A stretch of 10,157 nt of DNA from Deltaproteobacteria bacterium (GCA_021159825.1 JAGHDR010000066.1:1-10157), one strand, 5' to 3'. Positions 1-7,490 are shown, counted from the stretch's first letter. A program made the numbers and translations. Notes: a model not told the origin generated them from the sequence alone.

Positions 1-1029
1 GACCAGTTCCAATGTCAACGGAAGCGCCGTTTGAAGCCCGATCATGCCGAATGCGGCGTTGTCGAATTCCACATTCTTTTCAAGGCTGTCGTGCGGGGCA
101 TGGTCAGTGGCGATCACATCAATAACGCCGTCGGCAAGACCCTTTTTGATTTCAGCCACGTCCTCTGACGTCCTCAATGGCGGATTGACTTTGTACCGTG
201 TGTCATAACCCACCACAGACTCATGATCCAGGGTGAAATAGTGGGGAGCGGTTTCAGCAGTCACCGGAAGACCCTCTTCTTTGGCGCGACGTATCAATTC
301 AACCGAAACACCGGTGCTGACATGCGCCACATGGACGGGGCAACGGGTCAGTCGGGCAAGTGAAATTTCTCTGTAAACGAAAATATCTTCACTGGCGCTT
401 GATATCCCCGGCAAACCGATCCGGGTTGAGATTTCACCTTCGTGCATCACCCCCCCTTTGGAGAGATTCGGATCTTCACAATGGGAAATCACGGTCAATC
501 CACAATAATGGGCGTATTCAAGGGCCCGTCGCATGAGCTCACTGTTGACAACGGGAAACCCATCATCCGAAACACCCACAGCACCTGCAGCAGCCAGTTC
601 GCAAAAATCAACCAGAGATTCTCCCTTCTGCCCTTTGCTTATGGCGGCGATGGGATAAACGGCTGCACCTACGGCTCTTTTGCCCTGCTCAATAATGAAC
701 TCCGTAACCGAACGACAATCGTTCGGCGGAGCCGTGTTAGGCATGCAGGCGATGGCGGAATAGCCTCCGGCGGCAGCGGCCATTGCACCGGTGGCAATGG
801 TTTCCTTGTATTCAAACCCCGGCTCTCTCAAATGGGTATGGATATCCACCAGGCCCGGAACAATCATTTTCCCCACTGCGTCAATGGTCGCTGCAACCGC
901 TGGCGCTTTCCCCAACGCCCCTTTGGGAAAAATTCGAGAAACCTTGCCGTTTTCGATTAAGACATCTCTTTCCTCTACCATACCCGAATGCGGGTTAACA
1001 ACCTCACCCCCTTTAATCAACGTTATCAT
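1..1029 (-). CDS. pyrC: Dihydroorotase (type I), C-terminus cut by window edge
   Basis: Cyclises N-carbamoyl-aspartate to dihydroorotate, the third step of de novo pyrimidine synthesis, in the cytosol. I translated 343 codons from the ATG at 1029; the frame is still open at base 1, so roughly the last 80 residues lie outside if the usual length of about 425 holds. The amidohydrolase metal site is complete in the visible part: HTH (His64, His66) in [14 protein letters not shown] (Asp155/156), His183 in ISHCEDP, His236 in VAHVST and Asp309 in ATDHAPH. The substrate motif MPNTAPP is also present. An Asp rather than a carboxylated Lys at the bridging position fits the type I class, and the intact ligands argue against the inactive PyrC' of Pseudomonas-type complexes. 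The start is set by GGAGG at 1038-1042, 8 nt upstream and inside pyrB, which it overlaps by 17 bp. Confidence 0.96.
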   Translation of the reverse strand, partial: MITLIKGGEVVNPHSGMVEERDVLIENGKVSRIFPKGALGKAPAVAATIDAVGKMIVPGLVDIHTHLREPGFEYKETIATGAMAAAAGGYSAIACMPNTAPPNDCRSVTEFIIEQGKRAVGAAVYPIAAISKGQKGESLVDFCELAAAGAVGVSDDGFPVVNSELMRRALEYAHYCGLTVISHCEDPNLSKGGVMHEGEISTRIGLPGISSASEDIFVYREISLARLTRCPVHVAHVSTGVSVELIRRAKEEGLPVTAETAPHYFTLDHESVVGYDTRYKVNPPLRTSEDVAEIKKGLADGVIDVIATDHAPHDSLEKNVEFDNAAFGMIGLQTALPLTLELV

Positions 1030-1954
1030 TCTTCGCGCCTCCAATCAAAAGATAGAGCACCGCCATTCGCACGGCAACGCCATTGGCCACCTGATCAAGA
1101 ATGACGGAATAAGGCCCATCTGCAACGCCGTTGGAAATCTCAACGCCCCGGTTCAAAGGACCTGGATGCATCACAATCACGTCTTTTTTCGCACCCTTGA
1201 GCATATTTTCATTAAGGCAGAAAAAGGTGCTATACTCTCGAATACTCGGAAAAAGAAGCTTGCTTTGCCGCTCCAACTGAACCCGCAACAGTATGACCAC
1301 ATCGCAACCCTTTACGGCAAGTGCCGGATCATTTAAAACTGAGACACCCATGGCCTCTATCCCCGTAGGAATCAGGGTCGGCGGTCCGGAAACGGTCACA
1401 TCGGCACCCATTTTAAGCAGACCAATGATATCGGATCTCGCCACCCGGCTATGGGCAATATCGCCTATAATCGCAATTTTCAGCCCTTTAATACCGCCTT
1501 TTTTCTCCCGGATGGTGTAAAGATCAAGAAGTGCCTGGGTCGGATGCTCATTGATGCCGTCACCCGCATTGACAACAGAGGCCCGCAACACGTTTGAAAA
1601 AACATAAGGCGCGCCACTTGAGGAGTGCCTGAGAACAATAACATCCGGATTCATCGCCTGAAGGTTTCTGGCGGTATCCAGAAGCGTTTCGCCTTTAACC
1701 ATACTGCTTGTTGAAGCCGAAAGGCTGAAAGTATCCGCACTCAGCCTTTTAGCCGCAATTTCAAATGAAGACCTTGTCCGGGTACTGGGCTCGTAGAAAA
1801 AATTGACCACACTCTTACCCCTGAGGGTCGGTACTTTCTTGATATCCCTCAAAGAAATTGACTTCAGGGAATCAGCAGTATCCAAAATCAACCCGATGTC
1901 GGCAGCAGACAATGCCTCCATGCCAAGAAGGTCTTTATGCTCGAATCTCCTCAC
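1013..1954 (-). CDS. pyrB: Aspartate carbamoyltransferase catalytic subunit
   Basis: Condenses carbamoyl phosphate with aspartate to give carbamoyl-aspartate, the committed pyrimidine step. At 313 residues it has normal family length. The carbamoyl-phosphate loop [13 protein letters not shown] is at 54-66 (STRTR 57-61), the 80s-loop SSMVKGET at 83-90 (Lys87), HPTQALLDL at 137-145, LLRVQLERQ (Arg224, Gln226) at 222-230, and [11 protein letters not shown] at 263-273. The start codon is GTG at 1954, preceded by GGGGG at 1961-1965 with a 6-nt spacer. An internal ATG at residue 11 or 12 has no good ribosome site and would remove conserved N-terminal sequence. An intrinsic terminator ends about 12 nt before the start, so expression depends on read-through. 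No pyrI follows; the enzyme may act as a bare trimer or associate with the adjacent PyrC. Confidence 0.97.
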   Translation of the reverse strand: MRRFEHKDLLGMEALSAADIGLILDTADSLKSISLRDIKKVPTLRGKSVVNFFYEPSTRTRSSFEIAAKRLSADTFSLSASTSSMVKGETLLDTARNLQAMNPDVIVLRHSSSGAPYVFSNVLRASVVNAGDGINEHPTQALLDLYTIREKKGGIKGLKIAIIGDIAHSRVARSDIIGLLKMGADVTVSGPPTLIPTGIEAMGVSVLNDPALAVKGCDVVILLRVQLERQSKLLFPSIREYSTFFCLNENMLKGAKKDVIVMHPGPLNRGVEISNGVADGPYSVILDQVANGVAVRMAVLYLLIGGAKNDNVD

Positions 1955-2006
1955 AGTTAACCCCCGAAAAAAACCCTCTTGCCCGAATCGGACAAGAGGG
2001 TTTCAA
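1935..2006 (-). CDS. Possible pyr leader peptide running through the attenuator
   Basis: A 23-codon frame starts with TTG at 2006 behind GGGAG (spacer AAACAA) and stops with TAA at 1937-1935, inside the 5' end of pyrB in another frame. It covers the entire terminator hairpin and U-tract, so a translating ribosome would prevent hairpin formation, as in the E. coli pyrBI leader. TTG starts are common in this window. This is a hypothesis from position and ribosome-site spacing only; nothing shows that it is translated. Confidence 0.2.
   Translation of the reverse strand: MKPSCPIRARGFFSGVNCEEIRA
1961..1965 (-). promoter_or_regulatory. Shine-Dalgarno for pyrB GTG start
   Basis: GGGGG with the 6-nt spacer TTAACT before GTG at 1954. 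It lies immediately after the U-tract of the upstream hairpin, so the ribosome site and the terminator tail are nearly adjacent. Confidence 0.55.
1967..2003 (-). terminator. Intrinsic terminator / probable attenuator before pyrB
   Basis: On the minus strand, AAACCCTCTTG (2003-1993) and CAAGAGGGTTT (1981-1971) form a perfect 11-bp stem. The loop can pair further (CCG at 1991-1989 on the RNA's 5' side against CGG at 1985-1983). A run of seven T follows (1973-1967), then the pyrB ribosome site. The G/C-rich core and U-tract are classic for a Rho-independent terminator reading out of rplQ. The plus strand lacks a comparable T-run and has no gene to terminate. With only 12 nt between the last U and the pyrB GTG, it cannot simply be an end-of-operon terminator unless pyrB is leaderless; regulated or leaky read-through is the likelier role. 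Confidence 0.85.
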
Positions 2007-2029
2007 TTGTTTCTCCCGCTTGGTTTCAT
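2003..2029 (-). CDS. Possible 8-codon upstream leader ORF
   Basis: An ATG at 2029 opens MKPSGRNN and stops at TGA 2005-2003. The last base of that stop is the first base of the terminator stem. The stop overlaps the TTG of the second leader frame as TTGA. The nearest AGG is only 2 nt from the ATG, which is poor spacing, so initiation is doubtful. If used, a ribosome at its stop would sit on the 5' arm of the hairpin. Confidence 0.15.
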   Translation of the reverse strand: MKPSGRNN

Positions 2030-2090
2030 AACCTGTCTTTTCGCTAAACGACCGCGCGTTGTTTTCAAGCAGTGAATGAGCAACTCTTTA

Positions 2091-2119
2091 ATTATGAAAA
2101 ATAAAATGCAGTAAAAGAA
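2091..2119 (-). promoter_or_regulatory. Candidate sigma70-type promoter for pyrB leader
   Basis: CATAAT at 2096-2091 matches five of six -10 positions. It lies 17 nt downstream of a weak -35, TTCTTT at 2119-2114. Transcription would begin near 2085 and give a leader of roughly 130 nt before pyrB, containing the attenuator hairpin. The -35 is poor and the region is AT-rich, so chance is possible; the alternative is read-through from the alpha operon. Confidence 0.3.
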
Positions 2120-2129
2120 TCCTTTTTAC
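2111..2129 (-). other. AU-rich hairpin just after rplQ stop
   Basis: GTAAAA (2129-2124) and TTTTAC (2116-2111) form a 6-bp stem with a 7-nt loop, followed by the T-rich stretch TGCATTTTATTTTTC. It could be a weak transcription end or a 3' stabilising hairpin for the alpha-operon mRNA. The stem is nearly all A-U, so it is not a convincing intrinsic terminator. It overlaps the candidate -35 box. Confidence 0.25.
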
Positions 2130-2131
2130 AA

Positions 2132-2515
2132 TCAGTTCTTTGCGGCGGCCTCCCCTTCGTCATTTGACAGAAGTTGTACAACCGAAATGGAAGCACTATC
2201 CCCTTTTCGAAAACCCTTTTTGACGATTCTGAGATATCCACCCTCCCGGCTCGAAAAACGACCCTTCAATTCATCAAAAAGCCTGTGGGTGACTTCTTTA
2301 TCCTGAATATAGCTGAGCGCCTGACGCCGTGCATGCAGATCGCCTCTTTTTGCAAGGGTTATCATCTTTTCAGCTATCGGCCTGATTGCTTTGGCTTTGG
2401 CGTCAGTGGTTTCGATCTGCTCATATTTGAAAAGCGACGTGACCATGTTTCTCAACATCGCCCTGCGGTGACTTGTATTCCGCCCTAACTGATTTCCAGC
2501 CTTCCTGTGCCTCAT
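2132..2515 (-). CDS. rplQ: 50S ribosomal protein L17
   Basis: A component of the large ribosomal subunit that binds 23S rRNA near the exit tunnel. The 127-residue product has the family N-terminus [12 protein letters not shown] followed by [11 protein letters not shown], then [14 protein letters not shown] at 29-42 and the C-terminal [15 protein letters not shown] at 92-106. The last ten or so residues ([10 protein letters not shown]) are a variable polar tail. The ATG at 2515 is preceded by AGGGG, which overlaps the rpoA TAG stop; the gap to rpoA is 11 nt, so translational coupling to rpoA is likely. It is the last gene of the alpha operon. Confidence 0.98.
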   Translation of the reverse strand: MRHRKAGNQLGRNTSHRRAMLRNMVTSLFKYEQIETTDAKAKAIRPIAEKMITLAKRGDLHARRQALSYIQDKEVTHRLFDELKGRFSSREGGYLRIVKKGFRKGDSASISVVQLLSNDEGEAAAKN

Positions 2516-2526
2516 GGATTTTTCCC

Positions 2527-3684
2527 CTATTCCTGATCCTTATTGTCACCTTTTTCTTCTTCCGTTACCTCGCCCTGCTGCTCAGTAGATTTTTCATCTT
2601 CCGTCTCTACTGCCGACGCAGCGGTTTCCTCTGCTTCCGTGGAAGTCTCTTCCTCCTCGGGCGAATCCATTTTTTCCGCTTCTTCATCCGATTCCTGGGA
2701 AGGTGGAAAAAAATCAAGCTTCATTCCCAGGTTAAGCCCCATATCCAACAGAATGGCCTTTATTTCGTTCAACGATTTCCGTCCAAAATTCTTAGTCTTG
2801 AGCATTTCAGCGTCTGTCTTTTGAACCAGTTCGCCAATCAGGTTGATTTTGGCATTTTGCAAACAATTGGCAGACCGAACAGACAATTCAAGATCGGAAA
2901 CGGGACGGAAAAGATTTTCGTTGACATCCTCTTCCTGGTTAACTTCCTCTTCCTCTACGGGCTCTATTTCTTCTTCGAAATTTATAAACGGGTTCATCTG
3001 TTCCTTGAGAATCTTGGCTGCAAAAGCCACCGCATCTTCAGGAAAAACGCTTCCGTCAGTCCAGACCTCCAATGTGAGCTTGTCATAATCCGTGACTTGC
3101 CCCACTCTCGAATTGGTAACCACATAATTTACTTTCTTAACACATGAAAACGCCGCATCCATGGCAATAACACCGATGGGTGTATTTTCGTCCTTCAGCC
3201 TTTCAGCAGGAACATACCCTTTCCCCATCTTGACCACCATTTCCATGTCCAACTTGCCTTCTTTGTTCAAGGTGGCGATGTGCTGATCGGGTTCAAGAGC
3301 CTCAATAAGACCGTCCGTCTCAATATCTCCGGCAGTGACAACCCCTTCACCTTCACGGTTGATACGAACAACGGCCTCCTCAACATTGAGGGCCTTAAGT
3401 TTAAGCTCCTTCAGATTGAGAATAACATCGGTAACATCCTCCGATATACCCGGCATACTGGAAAACTCGTGAACGACGTTATCAAACTTAACAGAAACGA
3501 TCGCAGCCCCCTGCAGGGATGACAGCAGAATTCGCCTCAACGCATTGCCGATCGTAATCCCAAAACCCCTCTCAAGCGGCTCACATACAAATTCCCCATA
3601 GGTACTTGTATTGGTTTCTTGATCGATTTCAACCCGTTTCGGCTTTATCAATTCCCGCCAATTTCTGCTTTTTAGATCTGCCAA
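2527..3684 (-). CDS. rpoA: RNA polymerase alpha subunit with long acidic C-terminal tail
   Basis: Alpha dimerises to nucleate RNA polymerase assembly, and its C-terminal domain binds UP-element DNA and activators. The N-terminal domain spans about 1-233, with [22 protein letters not shown] at 38-59. The C-terminal domain spans about 258-326, with VRSANCL at 269-275 (Arg270 equals E. coli Arg265) and [11 protein letters not shown] at 299-309. The interdomain linker (237-256) carries 12 acidic residues in 20. The domain normally ends near the FFPP at 325-328, but here 57 further residues follow, with 20 Glu, 5 Asp and only 4 Lys, giving 385 residues against a typical 330-340. The start is TTG at 3684, supported by GGGGGAGG at 3691-3698 with a 6-nt spacer. 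Identity is certain; the role of the tail is unknown. Confidence 0.98.
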   Translation of the reverse strand: MADLKSRNWRELIKPKRVEIDQETNTSTYGEFVCEPLERGFGITIGNALRRILLSSLQGAAIVSVKFDNVVHEFSSMPGISEDVTDVILNLKELKLKALNVEEAVVRINREGEGVVTAGDIETDGLIEALEPDQHIATLNKEGKLDMEMVVKMGKGYVPAERLKDENTPIGVIAMDAAFSCVKKVNYVVTNSRVGQVTDYDKLTLEVWTDGSVFPEDAVAFAAKILKEQMNPFINFEEEIEPVEEEEVNQEEDVNENLFRPVSDLELSVRSANCLQNAKINLIGELVQKTDAEMLKTKNFGRKSLNEIKAILLDMGLNLGMKLDFFPPSQESDEEAEKMDSPEEEETSTEAEETAASAVETEDEKSTEQQGEVTEEEKGDNKDQE

Positions 3685-3690
3685 AAAAAG

Positions 3691-3698
3691 CCTCCCCC
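3691..3698 (-). promoter_or_regulatory. Shine-Dalgarno deciding the rpoA TTG start
   Basis: GGGGGAGG with spacer CTTTTT before TTG at 3684. It is a near-perfect site at ideal distance, placed between the rpsD stop (3710) and the TTG, and no in-frame ATG lies nearby. Confidence 0.85.
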
Positions 3699-3709
3699 AT
3701 TTGATTAAT

Positions 3710-4384
3710 TCAAGATTTGAAATGCTCCCTCAGTAGCGCTTCAGACTGATGACCCGACTTAGAGTACAATTCCACTATAAGCTGTTCCTGAATCGGCATC
3801 GTGAGATCTTCTCGGTTTGGAAGCTCTTTCATTGTCCCCTTAAAAGCTTCCTTTTCTACTTCCATCCACCCCGGAACACCTCGCCTGACCACAGTCTCCA
3901 TCGCCTCAATAACCTGGGAAACTTCTCGGCTTTTTTCTTTTGTCTCAACCACATCACCCACTTTAACCTGGTACGAAGGAATATTGACTTTTCTCTGGTT
4001 TACCAGAAAGTGGTTATGTCTGATCAACTGCCGGGCCTGTGTCCTTGACGCTGAAAACCCCATCTTGTACACAACGTTGTCTAATCTACTTTCAAGCAAT
4101 AAAAGCAAATTTATCCCGGTAATCCCCTTTTGTTTTTCTGCCTTGTAATAGTATCCCTTGAACTGTTTCTCCAAAATACCATAAATTCTCTTTACTTTCT
4201 GTTTTTCTCTGAGCTGCCGGCTATAGTCAGAGAGCTTTCCCCCTCTTCTCTGGCCATGTTGTCCAGGCGCGTAAGCCCGTCTCTCAAATGCGCATTTATC
4301 GCCGTAGCAACGGTCGCCCTTGAGAAAAAGTTTCAAATTTTCACGTCGGCACAACCTGCATGATGAATCTGTATATCTGGCCAA
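3710..4384 (-). CDS. rpsD: 30S ribosomal protein S4, zinc type, C-terminally extended
   Basis: A primary 16S rRNA-binding protein that starts 30S assembly, affects decoding accuracy, and in E. coli represses the alpha operon. The N-terminus has Cys9-x2-Cys12 and Cys26-x4-Cys31, the zinc-binding form. The S4 RNA-binding domain follows ([22 protein letters not shown] at 99-120, [14 protein letters not shown] at 125-138). The family normally ends at the [12 protein letters not shown] motif (198-209). Here 15 more residues, [15 protein letters not shown], follow, giving 224. The first extra codon is TCG, one substitution from a TAG stop. The start is TTG at 4384 with AGGAGGGG at 4390-4397, and it gives the conserved MARYT start. 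The stop lies 25 nt before rpoA. Confidence 0.97.
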   Translation of the reverse strand: MARYTDSSCRLCRRENLKLFLKGDRCYGDKCAFERRAYAPGQHGQRRGGKLSDYSRQLREKQKVKRIYGILEKQFKGYYYKAEKQKGITGINLLLLLESRLDNVVYKMGFSASRTQARQLIRHNHFLVNQRKVNIPSYQVKVGDVVETKEKSREVSQVIEAMETVVRRGVPGWMEVEKEAFKGTMKELPNREDLTMPIQEQLIVELYSKSGHQSEALLREHFKS

Positions 4385-4473
4385 GCTAGCCCCTCCTATC
4401 TTCCATACTTACGTCCGATGACTGTATTCCTGAACATGGGTACTTTAGTTTATAAAAATAAAAAGATGGCACC
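4385..4473 (-). other. 89-nt rpsK-rpsD intergenic leader, T-rich
   Basis: This is the longest gap in the alpha operon. The transcript begins with a T-rich stretch (around 4463-4450) and ends in the rpsD Shine-Dalgarno. GGGTTTA at the end of rpsK could pair with TAAA and CCC in the gap, but only through an internal loop. The T-run has no strong GC stem directly before it, so it is not called a terminator. It could hold a site for S4 autoregulation; no recognisable S4 pseudoknot was identified. Confidence 0.3.
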
Positions 4474-4869
4474 TTAAACCCTTCGCCTTTTCGGAGGCCG
4501 ACAACCGTTATGGGGTATGGGCGTGACATCGCGGATCATTGTGACCGTAAAGCCTTCTACCTGCAAAGAACGAAGCGCGGATTCACGACCCACTCCAGGC
4601 CCCTTCACACGAACTTCAGCCACCCGCATACCCTGGTCCATGGCTTTTCTGAGTGCATCCCGCCCTGCAATTTGCGCTGCAAAAGGGGTGCTCTTTCTAG
4701 AGCCTTTTATACCGCCCCGCCCGGCACTTGACTGAGCAACAACATTACCGCTCGTATCCGTGATGGTGACAATGGTATTATTGAAAGTGGACTGGATATG
4801 AACAATCCCCGTCGGGACATTTTTCTTCTCCCGCTTGGACCGACCTTTCTTTTTTTCGGTTCTTGCCAT
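4474..4869 (-). CDS. rpsK: 30S ribosomal protein S11
   Basis: A small-subunit platform protein that contacts 16S rRNA near the E site and mRNA exit. The 131-residue product has the lysine/arginine-rich N-terminus, [18 protein letters not shown] at 21-38, [11 protein letters not shown] at 56-66 and the conserved C-terminus [19 protein letters not shown] (113-131). Length and ends match the family. The ATG at 4869 follows GAGGAA with good spacing, and the gap to rpsM upstream is 17 nt. It is an ordinary member of the alpha operon. Confidence 0.98.
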   Translation of the reverse strand: MARTEKKKGRSKREKKNVPTGIVHIQSTFNNTIVTITDTSGNVVAQSSAGRGGIKGSRKSTPFAAQIAGRDALRKAMDQGMRVAEVRVKGPGVGRESALRSLQVEGFTVTMIRDVTPIPHNGCRPPKRRRV

Positions 4870-4886
4870 TCTATTTCCTCAATTGT

Positions 4887-5258
4887 CTATTTCTTCCGTT
4901 TCCCCGCCACTCCCCTTCTGGGGCCCTTTCTCGTCCTGGCATTGGTGCTGGTTCTCTGACCCCGGACCGGTAACCCGCGTCTGTGCCTTAAACCCCGATA
5001 GAGACCCAAGTCCATAAGTCTCTTGATGTTCATGGACACTTCTCGCCTGAGATCACCCTCAACCATATGTTTTTCGTCGATGATCTTTCGAATACGGGTG
5101 ATCTGTTCAGAGGTCAACTCATCCGACTTTATATTCCAATCAATACCTGCTTCGGAAAGCATTTTCTGGGAAGAAGTCCTCCCGATGCCATATATATACG
5201 TCAGAGCGATCTCTATCCTCTTTCCTCTTGGTAAATCGACGCCTGCGATTCTTGCCAA
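4887..5258 (-). CDS. rpsM: 30S ribosomal protein S13
   Basis: A head protein of the small subunit that contacts the P-site tRNA through its basic tail and bridges to L5. The 123-residue product starts [14 protein letters not shown], has [10 protein letters not shown] at 21-30 (helix-two-turn-helix region), and ends with the signature [19 protein letters not shown] at 94-112 plus a Lys/Arg tail. The start codon is TTG at 5258, fixed by the family N-terminus and by GAGGAG at 5266-5271 with a 7-nt spacer. It is first in the alpha-operon set. The 56-nt gap after rpmJ shows no convincing promoter or S4 operator. Confidence 0.98.
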   Translation of the reverse strand: MARIAGVDLPRGKRIEIALTYIYGIGRTSSQKMLSEAGIDWNIKSDELTSEQITRIRKIIDEKHMVEGDLRREVSMNIKRLMDLGLYRGLRHRRGLPVRGQRTSTNARTRKGPRRGVAGKRKK

Positions 5259-5314
5259 TCTTTAGCTCCTCTTCCACACCTTTTGGTCCATCAACAGTCC
5301 CCAGCCACGAAAAA

Positions 5315-5428
5315 CTATCCCTGCCTCTGCTTATGACGAGGGTTCTCACAGATCACCCGAGTGATGCCGCGCCTCCGAATGATCTTACACTTCTTGCACA
5401 TCTTTTTAACCGATGGTCTCACTTTCAT
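5315..5428 (-). CDS. rpmJ: 50S ribosomal protein L36, zinc type
   Basis: The smallest large-subunit protein, stabilising 23S rRNA near the base of the L7/L12 stalk. Translation of 5428 to 5315 gives 37 residues, beginning [19 protein letters not shown] and ending HKQRQG. The zinc ligands Cys11, Cys14, Cys27 and His32 are all present, so this is the zinc-containing form. An AGG lies about 7 nt upstream of the ATG. It sits 50 nt after secY, as in E. coli, with no adk, map or infA in between. Confidence 0.97.
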   Translation of the reverse strand: MKVRPSVKKMCKKCKIIRRRGITRVICENPRHKQRQG

Positions 5429-5478
5429 AACCGCACCTATTCCTTGAAATTCGATCTCCGCCAACTACCAAAACAAAC

Positions 5479-6792
5479 CTATTTCGTTTTACTGAAGCCC
5501 TTCTTCATAAAGCCGTCATAATGACGTGTCAGCATATGGGACTCAATCTGGTTCGTGGTGTCCATAGCAACACCCACCACAATCAGAAGAGCAGTTCCAC
5601 CAAAATAGAAGGGGACATGCAAATTGTAAATCAGGATATTGGGCAATATACAAATGGCCGAAACATAAATGGCACCCGAAAAAGTCAGCCTTGTCATAAC
5701 ACGATCGATATACTCAGCTGTATTTTTCCCTGGCCTGATGCCTGGAATAAATCCGCCGGAACGTTTCATATTATCGGCTACATCCACCGGGTTAAAGTGA
5801 ACGGCCGTATAAAAATAACAGAAAAAGAAGATAAACGTCACATAAATCAAGGTGTAAACAATATGCCCAGGTGCCAGCGCATTGACGAATGATTGGAGCC
5901 ACGGATACTCCTCAACGCTCAGAAAATTGGCAATCGTCGCGGGAAACATGATGATGGACGATGCAAAAATCGGGGGAATAACACCTGCTGTATTCACCTT
6001 CAGGGGAAGGTGTGTTGTTTGCCCCCCATACATCTTTCGGCCCACCACCCGCTTGGCATATTGCACGGGAATCCTTCTCTGCCCTCTCTCCACAAAAACG
6101 ATGACCCCTACCACAGCAACCATGAGGACCACAAGAAGGGCCATAAAAAAAGGCGTTATCTCGCCGGTGCCCATGAGTCTGAAACTGTTCATGACTGCAA
6201 CCGGGAACCTGGCAATGATGCCGGCGTAAATAATAAGAGAGATACCGTTGCCAATGCCCCTTTCGGTAATCTGTTCGCCCAGCCACATGAGAAAACAGGT
6301 TCCGGCAGTCAGCGTTATGACGGTCAAAATACGAAATCCCCAACCACCTACGGGCACGACCATCACACCCCCAGGGCTGGACATGTTCTCAAGACCCACA
6401 GCAATACCGAAACCCTGAATACAGCTTAGGACCACAGTTCCGTAGCGTGTATATTGCGTAATCTTTTTTTGTCCCTGTTCCCCTTCCTTTTTAAGCTTTT
6501 CAAGATAGGGGACAACAACGGTCATCAATTCCAGAATAATAGATGCACTGATGTACGGCATGATCCCCAGAGCCATAACCGACATTCGACTCAAAGCGCC
6601 GCCTGAAAACATGTCAACGAGTCCAAAAAGTGTCCCCTGCTTGGAACTAAAAAAAGCAGACAATGCCGCCCCATCAATCCCAGGCGTTGGAATATGACAC
6701 CCAAGGCGGTAAACCGCCAACATCAACAGGGTGAACAGAATCTTTTTTTTCAATTCCGGAATCTTGGGAATATTCTGCAGGCCACCAATCAT
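5479..6792 (-). CDS. secY: Protein translocase channel subunit SecY
   Basis: Forms the inner-membrane protein-conducting pore with SecE and SecG, working with SecA or ribosomes. At 437 residues it has standard length. Ten hydrophobic segments are visible, roughly 18-37, 73-93, 117-137, 152-171, 182-202, 213-233, 267-289, 308-328, 371-388 and 394-410. The plug region follows TM1 ([13 protein letters not shown], 60-72). Other family motifs are GMPYI-like [10 protein letters not shown] (76-85), ERGIGNGIS (177-185), the cytosolic loop [15 protein letters not shown] (263-277) and [10 protein letters not shown] (346-355). The ATG at 6792 gives the expected [16 protein letters not shown]-terminus, though its ribosome site is weak. 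It is 62 nt after rplO. Confidence 0.98.
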   Translation of the reverse strand: MIGGLQNIPKIPELKKKILFTLLMLAVYRLGCHIPTPGIDGAALSAFFSSKQGTLFGLVDMFSGGALSRMSVMALGIMPYISASIILELMTVVVPYLEKLKKEGEQGQKKITQYTRYGTVVLSCIQGFGIAVGLENMSSPGGVMVVPVGGWGFRILTVITLTAGTCFLMWLGEQITERGIGNGISLIIYAGIIARFPVAVMNSFRLMGTGEITPFFMALLVVLMVAVVGVIVFVERGQRRIPVQYAKRVVGRKMYGGQTTHLPLKVNTAGVIPPIFASSIIMFPATIANFLSVEEYPWLQSFVNALAPGHIVYTLIYVTFIFFFCYFYTAVHFNPVDVADNMKRSGGFIPGIRPGKNTAEYIDRVMTRLTFSGAIYVSAICILPNILIYNLHVPFYFGGTALLIVVGVAMDTTNQIESHMLTRHYDGFMKKGFSKTK

Positions 6793-6854
6793 TCACTTAT
6801 CTCGCATCATGGTTTTGCAAGGGAACCACCGAACTAAAGGTAAGGCAAAAAGAT

Positions 6855-7295
6855 TTAGAGAATTTCCACCTTGCCACCAGCACCCTCTATTTTCTCTCTT
6901 GCCGAATGGCTTATCTTGTGTATTCGAACCACCAGAGGATGAGAAATTTCGCCGCTGCCGAGCAACTTAACACCATCCAGCATCTTCCATACCAGGCCCG
7001 CTTCTTTCAAGGCATCCGGATCCAAATGGGTATTGGGCTCAAAATAACTCAAATCACCCACGTTAACAACGCTGTATTCTTTCCGAAAAGGATTCTTGAA
7101 CCCACGCTTTGGCAGACGCCGGTGTATGGGCATCTGGCCCCCTTCAAAACCCGGACGAACACCCCCGCCGGAACGGGAATTCTGCCCCTTATGCCCGCGA
7201 CAGCTGGTTTTCCCATGTCCTGATCCGGGGCCCCTGCCAACTCTCTTTCGTCCACGTCTCGACCCAGCAGCGGGTGAAAGCTCATTAATCTTCAT
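6855..7295 (-). CDS. rplO: 50S ribosomal protein L15
   Basis: A late-assembly large-subunit protein whose extended N-terminal arm threads into 23S rRNA. The 146-residue product begins [21 protein letters not shown] and continues with the glycine/arginine-rich arm [17 protein letters not shown] (22-38) and [23 protein letters not shown] (44-66). It closes with a folded C-terminal domain ending AGGKVEIL. Length and layout match the family. The ATG at 7295 has AGG and GGGA elements just upstream. It is 18 nt after rpmD. Confidence 0.98.
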   Translation of the reverse strand: MKINELSPAAGSRRGRKRVGRGPGSGHGKTSCRGHKGQNSRSGGGVRPGFEGGQMPIHRRLPKRGFKNPFRKEYSVVNVGDLSYFEPNTHLDPDALKEAGLVWKMLDGVKLLGSGEISHPLVVRIHKISHSAREKIEGAGGKVEIL

Positions 7296-7313
7296 TGCCT
7301 TTTCCCATCTTTC

Positions 7314-7490
7314 TCAACCAATTTTTACCAGAAATGAAACTTTTCTTATCATACCCCTGATCGCCGGTGTATTTTTCAGCTCAGCGGTTTTCCTCAACTT
7401 GGTCAGGCCGAGCCCTATCAACGTGTCTCGAATTTTCTTGCTCCTACCAATGCCGCTTTTTACAAGGGTAACTTTAATTGTCTCTTCCAT
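7314..7490 (-). CDS. rpmD: 50S ribosomal protein L30
   Basis: A small large-subunit protein with a ferredoxin-like fold that binds 23S rRNA. Translation from the ATG at 7490 to the TGA at 7316-7314 gives 58 residues. The family pattern is clear: [20 protein letters not shown] (5-24), then LGLTKLRKT (27-35) and [16 protein letters not shown] (40-55). The length is typical for the short bacterial form. The ribosome site is weak (GAGAG about 10 nt upstream). It sits in its usual place between rpsE and rplO. Confidence 0.95.
   Translation of the reverse strand: MEETIKVTLVKSGIGRSKKIRDTLIGLGLTKLRKTAELKNTPAIRGMIRKVSFLVKIG

Noticed and set aside
442-1336. Plus-strand open frames of 70-180 codons opposite pyrC and pyrB
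   Set aside because: They mirror well-conserved minus-strand coding sequence, lack ribosome sites and show no recognisable domains.
1967-2010. Bidirectional terminator serving a plus-strand gene
   Set aside because: No plus-strand gene ends here, and the plus-strand 3' flank has only a broken T-run.
2473-3147. 224-codon plus-strand frame rich in Phe/Leu opposite rpoA
   Set aside because: Its hydrophobic look comes from the complement of Glu/Lys-rich codons in the rpoA tail and linker; it is not a membrane protein gene.
4440-4476. Intrinsic terminator after rpsK
   Set aside because: The T-rich stretch lacks an adjacent GC-rich stem; the nearest 4-bp stem is about 25 nt upstream inside rpsK.
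5259-5314. E. coli-type S4 pseudoknot operator before rpsM
   Set aside because: Only tiny hairpins are visible in the 56-nt gap; no nested pseudoknot pairing could be supported by eye.
5140-5349. 69-codon minus-strand frame across the rpmJ-rpsM junction
   Set aside because: It overlaps both genes out of frame and has no family resemblance; rpmJ and rpsM are complete without it.
5429-5478. Loss of adk, map and infA between secY and rpmJ as an anomaly
   Set aside because: The E. coli spc operon also has secY directly followed by rpmJ, so this order is a known normal variant.
5882-6429. Plus-strand frames and a 143-codon minus-strand frame inside secY
   Set aside because: Shadows of secY in other frames; secY is intact end to end with all family motifs.
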